Of a DNA stretch of 64,000 nt, positions 1 to 13,043 are shown piece by piece. Each line of letters opens with the position of its first letter. Position 1 is the stretch's first letter. Location of the stretch: NCBI GenBank assembly GCA_964017065.1, contig OZ024792.1:2909754-2973753 (forward strand), in the 5' to 3' direction. The position numbers and the translations under genes are program-made. This DNA is from Haliclona indistincta (lineage: Eukaryota > Porifera > Demospongiae > Haplosclerida > Chalinidae). The notes under the pieces were generated by a model. The model made no database searches. It was given only the letters and a program-made list of their open reading frames with translations, and was not told where the DNA came from.

Positions 1-521
1 GTAAACTGACAATCTGACCCTATCCTAACAATTTCTTGTACAAAATGAACACTTGTCTTGTCTAGAACAAGCAGAATCTTGACCTTTATGAAACAATTGT
101 AGAATTAGTATAACATTTAATCCAAATATCTTCATCAGTTTTATCAGGAGCCCATCGAGACGACCAGCTGGATATCCACAGAATTCGATGAGTGAGCGAA
201 GGAAGTTCTGCGACATAGGTAGAGACAGACTCGTTCGGTTGGCGCATTCTGTTGTTGAACTTGAAGCGTTGAACTGTTTCTGAAGGAGCCGGACACTGGT
301 GTTTCTTCATTAAGTCCACGAGCTCTTTGTAGGTCTTGTCGTCTGGTTTTGCAGGAGCGACCAGGTTCCTTATCAAACGATAGGTGTTTGCTCCTACGAC
401 TGAGAGTAAGATTGCTCGTCTCTTCGATACCATTAGCTACAAAGTAGTAGTCCAGTCTTTCTATGTACTGCGTACAGTCGTCCCCATTGTCGAACGTAGA
501 CACTTGTCCATACAGAGCCAT
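1..521 (-). pseudogene. Ty3/gypsy-type gag N-terminal fragment, frameshifted (unit 1)
   Basis: The minus strand encodes a gag-like start (MALYGQVSTF..., from 521) followed by a helical capsid-like stretch (KRRAILLSVVGANTYRLIR...). A short deletion near residue 33, relative to units 2 and 3, breaks the frame, and the two halves are read in different frames. Only the first 150 or so residues are present; no protease, reverse transcriptase or integrase follows. Family assignment rests on the general pattern of metazoan gypsy gag (KRRAILLS..G...Y.L.R.L..P.K...Y.EL) and is an inference. Confidence 0.6.
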
Positions 522-1677
522 TTCTCACGGCAGTTAACGCCAAATTGTCGTATGATAAATGCCGATGGATCCTTCCTGCAAAGGCAGCAAAAGACAACAA
601 TGAATTCTGAGCCAGGAGGGTGCAACACCGCCCCCTACTTTGATTACTTTGATCCAACGTTTCGCACCTTTTGTCACAAGCGGCTACCCACCCTGGTGGA
701 CATTAGAGCCGCTTGTGATTTGACCCAATTGATCCGTTCCAAAAAATTCCTTCGGCTAACTTTGTGGACAATGATCTCATAATTATTATGTACTACTTTC
801 ACCCTGGGTGACAATAGGCCTTACCCATTCTCGATAGATTACTGCTCGATTAGCGAAAAACCATAATATTATCAGGCTCTATGGTTGCCCCCACTCTGGA
901 GAGCAGTGGGGACAGTTCTCCCGCTGCCAGTTGCAGCACCGGCACTTTTGTTGCCTATGTACAGGCTAACAATTACCTACCGACTTCCACGCATTCCATG
1001 CAGTTCCCTTGACGAATGTTGGGACGATTTGCCTGCTGCCAGTCGCAGCCCCGTATTACTATCCTGGCAGCCTGGTTGCCTCACAATACGGGCTATTGAG
1101 TACATGAGGGTGTGTGGATGTGTGTTTTGTGCGTGCACATGTGTGATGTCTTACCCGAGTGCTGTGGGTTTGTGGGATTAGTCTTCAGGGGGTTGCTTGA
1201 TTGAAGTTTCTTTGACACTAGCTCAGCAATAGCCTCCAGCGTGGCCGGCGACAGGTCGAGCCTGGCTGCTTCGTGGCATCAAGCTCATCGTAAAAAGGAG
1301 TGGACTTTCGCCTCCTACCACTAATACTGTTATTATCCTTTGCCTACAATTTATGTAGTTATTGATGCACCAAATATTTATCAACAACAACTGCATACCT
1401 TTTTGCATACTTTAACAAGGTTCTTTACTTTAGTACGACATTGTTCCCACGTGTGATTGAATCCTTTACGTTGAGCTTCTTGGCAATCGTGAGGTAGATT
1501 GTTTTGTTCCTTACCATCCCGTCCAGCTGACTCTGTACACTAGAATCTCCCCATAAGCCTAGTAGCGCCTTCGTAGCTCCACTGTTCCAGCCACCAGTCA
1601 TCTCGTTCACGCTATGCACGTGTGTAAGTCACGTGAAATTGTAACCACGCCTCTCACAACCCGGGTTCAACTCACTT

Positions 1678-1701
1678 CAACCCACATACGTATGTGGGTT
1701 G
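1678..1701. repeat. Perfect 24-base palindrome (also 9018-9041 and 14667-14690)
   Basis: The sequence is a perfect inverted repeat centred on a 'tac/gta' dyad ('acccacatacgtatgtgggt' core). It is present in all three array units; in unit 3 a base pair has changed on both sides so that the symmetry is kept. It lies between imperfect inverted 'gaacccgggttca' stretches, as in a short MITE-type element. Confidence 0.7.
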
Positions 1702-3465
1702 TTTGAACCCGGGTTCATGCGCCAGTGCGGACATGCCTTAAAGGACACAATTCTTTGAAGAGGCTCTTTGCTGAGTCAATGTTGTTTATAATATCACAGA
1801 GTGTGCTAATGTTGGAACTGTAAGTGATAAATTCTTCTCATTTTAAGTGCATCAGGTAACATCCTAAGCTGAAGAAAAGATGAGATAGGTCACAGTCACT
1901 GGAATACATGTCTAGTTTCTCAGAAATGTCACTCTCTTCATCGACTAATTCACTATTAGCAGTACTGTTTCTAAGTATGTTGCATTTGCCATGCAATGGA
2001 GTGTCAATCTTGGGATATTATTACTCTTCTGCTGCTCTACGAATTGACATCCCTTTTGAGACAGCTACTTGATGGTGTTTGTTGAAATCGATGTTTGTTC
2101 TCTCATAAACTAAGTCTAAAGTTTCAAAATACTGCTGCCAAAAGTATGATCGTGTACTGTCATACCTGTGTTAGGATCACCATCCTTGGTCTTCTACGAT
2201 ATTGTGGGAAAGTAGGCTCTGATGTTAACTCTTTTTGTCTAAATTAGGAATCCTTTATCACGGCCATCGTGATTGATTTTCCCCTACACTTCACTAAGAA
2301 GTGCGTTATTTTAAAAAGCATATTGTAAAGTAGCTCTACACACAGTCCATCTTGTAGGACATAAACTCAGAGAAACCTGATATTATATGTTTAAAATGCA
2401 TCGATTCCTCGGTAATTGTTAGATGCTCTGCTGTTCCGATACAAGAAGTAGATGAATTTTTAAGGCTGCTTAAAACAAACTATCGTTTGGGCGAAAATCT
2501 ATTTAGCTTGCTCAATTCCATTAAGAATGGATCTCGTACACAAGCTGTACTCTTCTCCACTATTTGCAGTGCCAGATTACTGCTGTGAGTGCACATAAAT
2601 TGTTCTTCATTCTGCAGCTATACCACGAATATGACCTGACATTATTATTATTGGAGGCACTATTGTATGCTTTGCCTGAAATAAGTAGAATCAATCAAAT
2701 AAAGTAATCTTTGATTTGGTCAGTAACTAATAAGTGTAGCAGCATTTGTCTTGGGCTCATGGATTAAGGGAGCTTCTTAAATATGGAAACTTGTGTCATT
2801 CCCATTTGATATTAGTACAGAGTTCTTCTGTTAAGGTTATGTTCGTCACTTCATCCACAAGTAAGGCCTCTTTAATTTCACAAAGAATACAGTATTTCCC
2901 ATCGAACCATTAACTATCTCATTTGAGAAATTCGCTTCCATATATTTCTTGAAATCGATGCAATAAGCACGAGTAGTTGCTTAAAGCACGAGTACTTTCT
3001 TGTTCTGTATGGCCTCTGATATAACATCCTCTCACTGCGCTTGTGGACAGATGCAGTCAGTCTTATGTTGGGATCTGATCGGAGGGGGTATCCCTCCTCC
3101 ATTCATGACCTTAGCTGATGGAGACTCATAGTCCCCTGAGCTTTCTACTGAGTTAGATGCCGGTTCCAACTCTGTGTCAGTCATCTTTGTTTCGATCAAC
3201 ACTGTCAGCATGGTAGATAGTGACAGGGAACAGCGTAATCAATGACAGGACATAGTTGACTAGTAGACAACAAACCCGTCCATTGCCGTCATAAGAAGGA
3301 TGGAGTGACACAACTTCGTACAGTAGCCAGAAGTACTTTTGAATTATAGACAGTTTTATCACGATGCTTGTGTGTAAGACGATCAGGACATAAAGTATTT
3401 TGTATGCACTGCGCCATATATAGCCATGTCATCTGCAGACCTACAATCTCCATACTGAGAAATAG

Positions 3466-3597
3466 GAATCTAATGTGAAGAGAATTAGGCAATAGGAATC
3501 TAATGTGAAGAGAATTAGGCTAGAATTAGCCTATTTCTCTTCACATTAATCTAATGTGAAGAGAAATAGGAATCTAATGTGAAGAGAATTAGGCAGT
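3466..3597. repeat. Direct and inverted repeats of a 24-base motif
   Basis: The motif 'aatctaatgtgaagagaatt' with 'aggc' occurs about four times in direct orientation with one inverted copy between them, so the block can fold into a long hairpin. It is present only in unit 1 of the array. Confidence 0.7.
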
Positions 3598-3599
3598 AC

Positions 3600-3930
3600 A
3601 CAACACAAGGGAGGAGATTCGCTCAAATCTCAGGCAATATTAACTGTCTTTCATAGCTCTTGGCCCGATCGCCTACACAATACTGAGATGCTACATGACC
3701 ACGTGTAAAAATATTGGTTGACACAACAAACCCAACTTTAAAGTATTCTGCAATCATGACATCAAAGCACTTAGGAAGAATGCGGTACCATAGACACTGG
3801 AGCACTTTCACTGAGCTGCTTGAGCACTGCTTGATGCTGCACTGGCAGCAGCATCATTCCTGCCAATACAATCTACACATACACTTCAGCTGAAAGCAAG
3901 TGCGGGTGAATGTGTTATAAGCCATTGTTG
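3600..3930. repeat. Duplicated block of unknown content, copy 1 (copy 2 at 5250-5600)
   Basis: 3607-4070 and 5255-5720 are nearly the same sequence, about 1.65 kb apart, and neither copy is in unit 2. Each copy has a minus-strand open frame of about 62 residues (from 3811 and from 5475; KCFDVMIAEY core) with several substitutions but the same frame. I do not recognise the product. The frame may be an exon or a chance open frame. Confidence 0.5.
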
Positions 3931-4388
3931 GAGTGATAAAATAAACTTTTGATAAACAAAGCAAGGTTATAGGTGCAGGTTAGTGGTTAAGAGTTAGGGT
4001 TAAGGTTAGTCATGCAATCCAGTTGTTATTCCAGTTGTCATGCAATCCAGTTGGAGATTATGCAGATTCTGAAGTTGGCCTGTAAATTTAAATTGTAGAA
4101 ATATTAAACAATAATGAAGATATTTGATTGACTGCGATCCAAGATGATTCAAGATTAAGATGCAATTGGCTGAAAACAAAATATCGCCTGTATCTGCTCT
4201 ATTTTAACTGGTTTTAACCATTCTAGCTTGTTTCACGCTTGCAAGCAGTCCATTTAAATCACTGGTCAACGTCGCAAATCAAAGATGGCAACTCTCAGAG
4301 AGGTCAGGCATTCCTATTTTGATGTTTTCTTGAACATCAGCCATTACAGCCCCTTAGCATGCTTGAATTAGTAAAAAAAATAACTTGC

Positions 4389-4493
4389 TCATCTTTTCCA
4401 GTCCTCTTTTAGTCAAATAAGTGAGCATTATTGACACAAATAACGCGGAAACAGTGATAATGAAGCCGTACAATAAATCAAGGTGATAATGTT
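4389..4493 (-). CDS. Possible exon of a multi-pass membrane protein (unit 1; relic at 10520-10622)
   Basis: A minus-strand segment between an acceptor-like 'tatacag' and a donor-like GCAAG site encodes about 35 residues with a strongly hydrophobic centre (GFIITVSALFVSIMLTYLT). The unit 2 copy has a proper GTAAAT donor but a two-base deletion that breaks the frame. A partial, diverged copy of the same exon lies near 4725-4780. I cannot name the protein. Confidence 0.3.
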
Positions 4494-6500
4494 CTGTATA
4501 AAAAAAAGCAACACTGTGAAAGTACAGTATAATACTAATTACCCATACGCAGTATGCGCAAGGGTATTTATCAGGAATAAATAGATAAAATGAACATGTT
4601 AAATAATGCCATCCACTCTGGGAGAGACGGTGGAGCCCTACTAGTACCCTCACCCACTTTGACCTCGCCCCTCACGTCACCCAATTACAGCCCCTTAGCA
4701 TGTTTAAATTAGTAAAAAATAACTTACTCATCTGTTCGAGTCCCCGTTTGGTCAAATATGCGAGCATTGTTGACACAAATCAATGCATTTGTGGACTGCG
4801 GCTGCGGATGTTATGTTGTTGCCATAGGGATCTGATCAGACAGCGGTGGAGCTGTGTGCACAATAAAAACCCTCCAATTGTAATCTAAAGATCTATAAAA
4901 TCAGTTTTACTCTTCTCAAATGTTTGACTGATAGACGAAGTTTACTGCCATGACCTCACCACAAGTCTAGCATGTCAACGGCTGTGATAGTGAAGTTTTG
5001 TCTGCTGTAACACCTTGTGGAGTTGAATTATTTTAAGTCAGTGGTACTAGAGCAATACTGAGTGAAGAGGAGCCACTATCCTGTGGTACCATTGCATTCC
5101 TTAACTTTGAAGTTCCAACTGAGGTTTTGTAAGAGGTAGCTTTCCATCGACATTGCTGACAACACAATCAAAGTGAACACCGAGCCTGTGATGAAATTCC
5201 ATATGATTTATTGTATCCATCCAAATCACTGGGACGTTCATTAGCTGGAGGGAAAGGGACAAGGGAGGAGATTCGCTCAAATCTCAGGCAATAGTAACTG
5301 TCTTTTCATAGTTCTTGGCCCGATCACCTACACAATACTGAGATGCTACATGACCACGTGTAAAAATTATTGTTGACACAACAAACCCAACTTTCAAGTA
5401 TTCTGCAATCATGACATCAAAGCACTTGGGAAGAATGCGGTACCATAGACACTGGAGCACTTTGAGCACTTTCACTGAGCTGCTTGAGCACTGCTTGATG
5501 CTGCACTGGCAGCAGCATCATTCCTGCCAATACAATCTACACATACACTTCAGCTGAAAGCAAGTGCGGGTGAATGTGTTATAAGCCATTGTTGGAGTGA
5601 CAAAATAAACTTTTGATAAACAAAGCAAGGTTATAGGTGCAGGTTAGTGGTTAAGAGTTAGGGTTTAAGTTCAATCCAGATTATGCAGATTCTGAAATTG
5701 GCCTGTAAATTTAAATTGTAGAAAGAATAAACAAGAAAACAGTGCAATACTATAGCCAGTGAAGGCTGCTAGTGTTGCTATACCAGGTTAAAATCAAAGC
5801 ACATTTAATGGTAATGAATGCAACTTATTTTTGACCAAGCCTAAAGGTATGTTATAAATCAAGTCTGGTGTATTGTATCAAAGATAAAGTACTTCAACTG
5901 TGCTTTAAAATAGTTATGAAACAATTGATACACATGTAATTAACTAGTAAAGCATATGCATCAAAGTCTACCTCATTTTCTTCCCTTACTGACGCACAGC
6001 ATTGGATCATGGCGGGCCCGGGCTTAGATGGTGAGCTCAGACCATGTACTGTAGAGTCTTGTGAGCTCTTCTCTCCCTCCCTCCCTCCTCTCCCTCTAGG
6101 TAACTTCCTGTTTTCTGCAGAAGATAAAGAGATGTAAAGTTAATGTAGTTCTGGGTCTAGCTCGATAGACTAAGTCTGTTGTTAACAACAATGCCTTTTC
6201 TATTTTCCATGCTATACAGAGAATGCTCATAATTATTTTTAGTACCATTGTAGTGTTAAAGTGCCTGTATCACTCAGTTATAGTTAATAAGTTAATGTGA
6301 CATGCAACAAAATAATATGAAAACCTACCAATCTACTAAACTTGTAATGATCTAGAGTGCTCTAAATACAAACCAGTTGACTACCTGGAAGCTGATAGGC
6401 TAGAAACTACCCTCACCCCCTTCGATCTCGCCCCTCACGTCGTCCAACTACAGGCCCCTTAGCTATAGCTTGCTTGAATTAGTAAAAAAAAATAACTTAC

Positions 6501-6608
6501 TAAAGTGTTCTATGGTCGCATGAGCCGAAATGGTGCCAAAGTAAGCCGCCAAAAATAACGGGATGAGCGGCGCGCATACCATCTTTATAAATATATCCAG
6601 GAAGTACT
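6501..6608 (-). CDS. Possible membrane-segment exon (unit 1)
   Basis: The minus strand has a clean acceptor (polypyrimidine then ACAG), 108 open bases and a GTAAGTT donor. It encodes about 36 residues with a hydrophobic core (MVCAPLIPLFLAAYFGTI). The unit 2 copy at 12165-12272 appears identical to it, while surrounding DNA has diverged somewhat. The parent protein is not recognised. Confidence 0.35.
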
Positions 6609-7373
6609 CTGTAAAAAGAGAAACACTGTAAAAGTACAGTCATCAATCATAGATAATAATTTATTGTGCGAGTCGTTTCGCACGCACACTCGGGGGGACG
6701 GGATCGGCTTAGTTCAAACAGTTACGTCATCTCGCCCCTCAGTATAACACAGTACTGCACATATGCTGCAGCTACAGTAAGGACTAAACCCTAAACCTTA
6801 AAAACTTCTCCTAACAGCGCAAAGTCGGGAGGGCCGTCCTACTATAGTGCCAACTATAGTGGCTTAATTTGCTATTTCAATACATGCTGGCTGCAGCCTG
6901 GGGTTAGCTCTGTGGAATAAATAGACATGCTTAAGTGCCCACACTACAGAGCTATATACTCACCACCCGAGAACAGCGCTGGCACAGTGGTGACATTCAT
7001 TTTTTTCTATCGATAAAGTTCCTTACTCTGAAAAACTGAATTGTTCCTTACTTCTTATATCGTGACCTTGCTACTGTCACATGATAGTAACAATAGCGCA
7101 TGTATTTTTGTCTGCATGATTATGTCGGCACCAACATACTAAGCTTTGCATTGTGTGGTTTTTATGTTCAGGTTTTCTTTGCGTCTGAGGAAGGTGCTTT
7201 ACTATCACCAAATGTTGAGAAGGCCTGGTACAAAAGCTCTCATGTACAAATAAATTACATACATTGCTTGAAGCTCAAGTGTAACTCTTCATTATCTGTA
7301 TTGACTGCTTATAGAGGTGTCTGTAGTCACTGGACTGGACCATGATATAGTAAACTGACAATCTGACCCTATC

Positions 7374-7876
7374 CTAACAATTTCTTGTACAAAATGAACA
7401 CTTGTCTTGTCTAGAACAAGCAGAATCTTGACCTTTATGAAACAATTGTAGAATTGGTATAACATTTAATCCAAATATCTTCATCAGTTTTATCAGGAGC
7501 CCATCGAGACGACCAGCTGGATATCCACAGAATTCGATGAGGAGCGAAGTTCTGCGACATAGGTAGAGACAGACTCGTTCGGTTGACGCATTCTGGTGTT
7601 GAACTTGAAGCGTTGAACTGTTTCTGAAGGAGCCGGACACTGGTGTTTCTTCATTAAGTCCACGAGCTCTTTGTAGGTCTTGTCGTCTGGTTTTGCAGGA
7701 GCGACCAGGTTCCTTATCAAACGATAGGTGTTTGCTCCTACGACTGAGAGTAAGATTGCTCGTCTCTTCGTGGCATCTTCGATACCATTAGCTACAAAGT
7801 AGTAGTCCAGTCTTTCTATGTACTGCGTCCAGTCGTCCCCATTGTCGAACGTAGACACTTGTCCATACAGAGCCAT
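7374..7876 (-). pseudogene. Ty3/gypsy-type gag fragment (unit 2)
   Basis: This is the best preserved of the three copies. One frame from 7876 runs for 127 residues through the whole gag N-terminal region, ending just after the YVAEL motif, where a small indel shifts the frame relative to unit 3. No downstream pol domains are visible. It is a relic, not an autonomous element. Confidence 0.6.
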
Positions 7877-10800
7877 TTCTCACGGCAGTTAACGCCAAAT
7901 TGTCATATGATAAATTGCCGATGGATCCTTCCTGCAAAGGCAGCAAAAGACAATGAATTCTGAGCCAGGAGGGTGCAACACCGCCCCCTACTTTGATTAC
8001 TTTGATCCAACGTTTCGCACCTTTTGTCGCAAGCGGCTACCCACCCTGGTGGACATTAGAGCCGCTTGTGAATTGACCCAATTGATCCGTTCCAAAAAAA
8101 TTCCTTCGGCTAACTTTGTGGACAATGATCTCATAATTATTATGTACTATTTTCCAACCCTGGGTGACAATAGGCCTTGCCCATTCTCGATAGATTACTG
8201 CTCAATTAGCGAAAAACCATAATATTATCAGGCTCTATGGTTGCCCCCACTCTGGAGAGCGGTGGGGACAGTTCTCCCGCTGCCAGTTGCAGCACCGGCA
8301 CTTTCGTTGCCTTACCTACCGACTTCCACGCATTCCATGCAGTTCCCTTGACGAATGTTGGGACGATTTGCCTGCTGCCAGTCGCAGCCCGTATTACTAT
8401 CCTGGCAGCCTGGTTGCCTCACAATACGGGCTATTGAGTACATGAGGGTGTGTGGATGTGTGTGTTTTGTGCGTGCACATGTGTGATGTCTTACCCGAGT
8501 GCGGTGAGTTCAAGGGATTAGTCTTCAGGGGGTTGCTTGATTGAAGTTTCTTTGACACTAGCTCAGCAATAGCCTCCAGCGTGGCCGGCGACAGGTCGAG
8601 CCCTGGCTGCTTCGTGGCATCAAGCTCATCGTAAAAAGGAGTAGACTTTCGCCCCCTACCACTAATACTGTTATTATCCTTTGCCTACAATTTATGTAGT
8701 TATTGATGGACCAAATATTTATCTATAACAACTACATACCTTTTTGCATACTTTAACAAGGTTCTTTACTTTAGTACGACATTGTTCCCACGTGTGATTG
8801 AATCCTTTACGTTGAGCTTCTTGGCAATCGTGAGGTAGATTGTTTTGTTCCTTACCATCCCGTCCAGCTGACTCGTACACTAGAATCTCCCCATAAGCCT
8901 AGTAGCGCCTTCGTAGCTTCACTGTTCCAGCCACCAGTCATCTCGTTCACACTATGCACGTGTGTAAGTCACGTGAAATGGTAACCACGCCTCTCACAAC
9001 CTGGGTTCAACTCACTTCAACCCACATACGTATGTGGGTTGTTTGAACCGCGGACATGCCTTAAAGGACACAATTCTTTGAAGAGGCTCTTTGCTGAGTC
9101 AATGTTGTTTATAATATCACAGAGTGTGCTAATGTTGGAACTGTAAGTGATAAATTCTTCTCATTTTAAGTGCATCAGGTAACATCCTAAGCTGAAGAAA
9201 AGACGAGATAGGTCACAGTCACTGGAATACATGTCTAGTTTCTCAGAATTTCTAATTCACCATTAGCAATACTGTTTCTAAGTATGTTGCATTTGCCATG
9301 CAATGGAGTGTCAATCTTGGGATATTATTACTCTTCTGCTGCTCTACGAATTGACATCCCTTTTGAGACAGCTACTTGATGGTGTTTGTTGAAATCGATG
9401 TTTGTTCTCTCATAAACTAAGTCTAAAGTTTCAAAATACTGCTGCCAAAAGTATGATCGTGTACTGTCATACCTGTGTTAGGATCACCATCCTTGGTCTT
9501 CTACGATATTGTGGGAAAGTAGGCTCTGATGTTAACTCTTTTTCTCTAAATTAGGAATCCTTTATCACGGCCATCGTTATTTTAAAAAGCATATTGTAAA
9601 GTAGCTGTACACACAGTCCATCTTGTAGGACATAAACTCAGAGAAACCTGATATTATATGTTTAAAATGCATCGATTCCTCGGTAATTGTTAGATGCTCT
9701 GCTGTTCCGATACAAGAAGTAGATGAATTTTTAAGGCTGCTTAAAACAAACTATCGTTTGGGTGAAAATCTATTTAGCTTGCTCAATTCCATTAAGAGTG
9801 GATCTCGTACACAAGCTGTACTCTTCTCCACTATTTGCAGTGCCAGATTACTGCTGTGAGTGCACATGGATTGTTCTTCATTCTGCAGCTATACCACGAA
9901 TATGATCTGACATTATTATTATTGGAGGCACTATTGTATGCTTTGCCTGAAATAAGTAGAATCAGTAATCTTTGATTTGGACAGTAACTAATAAGTGTAG
10001 CAGCATTTGTCTTGGGTTCTTGGATTAAGGGAGCTTCTTAAATATATTGAAACTTGTGTCATCCCCCATTTGATATTAGTACAGAGTTCTTCTGTTAAGG
10101 TTACGTTCATCACTTCATCTGCAAGTAAGGCCTCTCTAATTTCACAAAGAATACAGTATTTCCCATAACTTACTTACTGCATATAACTTACTGCATATTG
10201 CATATAACTTACTGCATAACTTACTGCAAAAAATAACTTACTGCATATTGCTCCAACCAATTTGCACAACACGATAAATATCCCAGCCAAGGTAGCAGCC
10301 CCTAGCATCACGAAAAATGAAGACAGTTTGGTAAAACCTAATTTTTACACGGTACACGGTTGGATAGCCAATATTCTTTATTAGTATAATTTTTATGAGA
10401 CAATTGTACATGTAGGCACGCCAAGTTGAATTAGTGTTTGTGAATGCATCTGGATAATTCTTGGTGCTTTTTCATTACAGCCCCTTAGCATGCTTGAATT
10501 AGTAAAAAAAATAATTTACTCATCTTTTCCAGTCCTCGTTTAGCCAAATAGGTGAGCATTATTGACACAAAACGCGGAAACAGCGATAATAAATCCGCAA
10601 AACAAATCCAGGTGATAATGTTCTGTATAAACTGTGAAAGTACAGTATAATACTAATTACTCATACGCAGTATGCGCAAGGGTATTTATCAGGAATAAAT
10701 AGATAAAATTAACATGTTAAATAATGCCATCCACTCTGGGAGAGACGGTGGAGCCCTACTAGTACCCTCACCCACTTTGACCTCGCCCCTCACGTCACCC

Positions 10801-11359
10801 AATTACAGCCCCTTAGCATGTTTAAATTAGTAAAAAAATAACTTACTCATCTGTTCGAGTCCCCGTTTGGTCAAATACGCGAGCATTGTTGACACAAATC
10901 GTGGACTGCGGATGTTATGTTGTTGCCATAGGGATCTGATCAGACAGCGGTGGAGCTGTGTGCACAATAAAAAACGTAATCTAAAGATATACTATAAAAT
11001 CAGTTTTACTCTGTTTGACTGATAGACGAAGTTTACTGCCATGATCTCGCCACATGTCTAGCATGTCAAAGGCTGTGATAGTGAAGTTTTGTCTGCTGTA
11101 ACACCTTGTGGAGTTGAATTATTTTAAGTCAGTGGTACTAGAGCAATACTGAGTGAAGAGGAGCCACTATCCTGTGGTACCATTGCATTCCTAACTTTGA
11201 AGTTCCAACTGAGGTTTTGTAAGAGGTAGCTTTCCATCGACATTGCTGACAACACAATCAAAGTGTACACCGAGCCTGTGATGAAATTCCAAATGACTGG
11301 GACGTTCATTAGCTGGACTGAAAGTTAGATCAATAGGAGGATATTTCATCCACCTGTAC

Positions 11360-11584
11360 TCAGAACATGAGCCACCGAAATGTTCTATCTGTCAAAACAA
11401 ACACTTCCATTTCAAACAGAGAAGCTGATGTTATTAGTTCAACCTGTGTCCCCCATTTCCTGATGCTGTCAGTATGGTCCTCCAAAGTCTGATTGAAAAC
11501 GTATGGACGAAAGATCTCTGTATTCATTTTCATAAACTTCACCAGCAGTCGGCACATGGTGTCATGTAACTCTTCTATAAGCAA
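11360..11584 (-). pseudogene. OTU-like protease C-terminal fragment
   Basis: The minus-strand frame of 74 residues contains a pattern like the last part of OTU cysteine proteases: a helix (LLVKFMKMN), then KWGTQVELITSASLFEMEVF, which resembles the W-G-x-x-x-E-l-x-A-x-a segment before the terminal strand. The catalytic Asp/Cys region is absent. It occurs only in unit 2. Such fragments are often carried by repeats. The assignment is tentative. Confidence 0.35.
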
Positions 11585-12164
11585 GTGCTCTGAACAGGCA
11601 GTTACTCTTTATCTCTCTTAGCTTCCTGTCTCCGGAATGCTGTGCAGGAGCTCCCTTATGCGTGAAGCCATCGGCAGCTATTTCTTGCTCACTTGCACAC
11701 CTGACGGACCACTAGCTGGTTGGCTAATTGACGCACAGCATTGGATGGCGGGCCCGGGCTTAGGTAACTTCCTATTTTCTGCAGAAGATAAAGAGATGTA
11801 AAGTTGATGTAGTTCTGGGTCTAGCTCGATAGACTAAGTTTGTTGTTAGCAACAATGCCTTTTCTATTTTTATGCTGTACAGAGAATGCTCATAATTATT
11901 TTTAGTACCATTGTCATGTGTTAAAGTACCTGTATCACTCAGTTATAGTTAATAAGTTAATGTGACATGCAACAAAATAATATGAAAACCTACCAATCTA
12001 CTAAACTTGTAATGATCTAGAGTGCTCTGAATACAAACCAGTTGACTACCTGGAAGCTGATAGGCTAGAAACTACCCTCACTCCCTTCGATCTCGCCCCT
12101 CACGTCGTCCAACTACAGGCCCCTTAGCTATAGCTTGCTTGAATTAGTAAAAAAAATAACTTAC

Positions 12165-12272
12165 TAAAGTGTTCTATGGTCGCATGAGCCGAAATGGTGC
12201 CAAAGTAAGCCGCCAAAAATAACGGGATGAGCGGCGCGCATACCATCTTTATAAATATATCCAGGAAGTACT
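12165..12272 (-). CDS. Possible membrane-segment exon (unit 2)
   Basis: This copy has the same 108-base frame and the same splice borders as 6501-6608. It is listed separately because the identity across two units is the main reason to suspect coding constraint or very recent duplication. Confidence 0.35.
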
Positions 12273-13043
12273 CTGTAAAAAGAGAAACACTGTAAAAGTA
12301 CAGTCATAGATAATATACAATCATAGATAATAATTTATTGTGCGAGTCGTTTCGCACGCACACTCGGGGGGACGGGATCGGCTTAGTTCAAACAGTTACG
12401 TCATCTCGCCCCTCAGTATAACACAGTACTGCACATATGCTGCAGCTACAGTAAGGACTAAACCCTAAACCTTAAAAACTTCTCCTATCAGCGCAAAGTC
12501 GGGAGGGTCGTCCTACTATAGTGCCAACTATAGTGGCTTAATTTGCTATTTCAATACATGCTGGCTGCAGCCTGGGGTTAGCTCAGTGGAATAAATAGAC
12601 ATGCTGAAGTGCCCACACTACAGAGCTATATACTCACCACCCGAGAACAGCACTGGTACCGTGGTGACATTCATTTTTTTCTATCGATAAAGTTCCTTAC
12701 TCTGAAAAACTGAATTGTTCCTTACTTCTTATATCGTGACCTTGCTACTGTCACATGATAGTAACAATAGCTCATGTATTTGTCTGCATGATTATGTCGG
12801 CACCAACATACTAAGCTTTGCATTGTGTGGTTTTTATGTTCAGGTTTTCTTTGCGTCTGAGGAAGGTGCTTTACTATCACCAAATGTTGAGAAGGCCTGG
12901 TACAAAACCTCATGTACAAATAAATTACATACATTGCTTGAAGCTCAAGTGTAACTCTTCATTATCTGTATTGACTGCTTGTAGAGATGTCTGTAGTCAC
13001 TGGACTGGACCATGATATAGTAAACTGACAATCTGACCCTATC

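Larger units (their letters stand above)
1..7349. repeat. Tandem array unit 1 (left edge open)
   Basis: The first bases of the window are repeated at 7350 and 13020, so the window opens at or inside a unit of a tandem array. Unit 1 and unit 2 align in order: 1-1740 with 7350-9060, 1740-2900 with 9060-10160, 4340-4900 with 10480-10970, 4900-5230 with 10980-11300, and 6000-7349 with 11730-13019. Unit 1 is longer because it carries 2910-4340 and 5240-5990, which unit 2 lacks. It holds gag-like relics, short candidate membrane exons and palindromes. I see no intact gene. The array probably continues to the left. Confidence 0.85.
7350..13019. repeat. Tandem array unit 2
   Basis: This is a complete unit of about 5.67 kb, bounded on both sides by the same sequence. 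Differences from unit 1 are scattered substitutions, small indels and larger presence/absence blocks. Unit 2 alone has 10160-10480, made of short repeats of the type 'cataacttactg' plus a possible membrane exon, and 11300-11720, with an OTU-like fragment. It is either a real segmental duplication or, less likely, a collapsed or mis-joined repeat. Confidence 0.85.

Noticed and set aside
3466..3597. Possible CRISPR-like array
   Set aside because: The repeats touch each other, include an inverted copy, have no unique spacers, and the DNA is eukaryotic.
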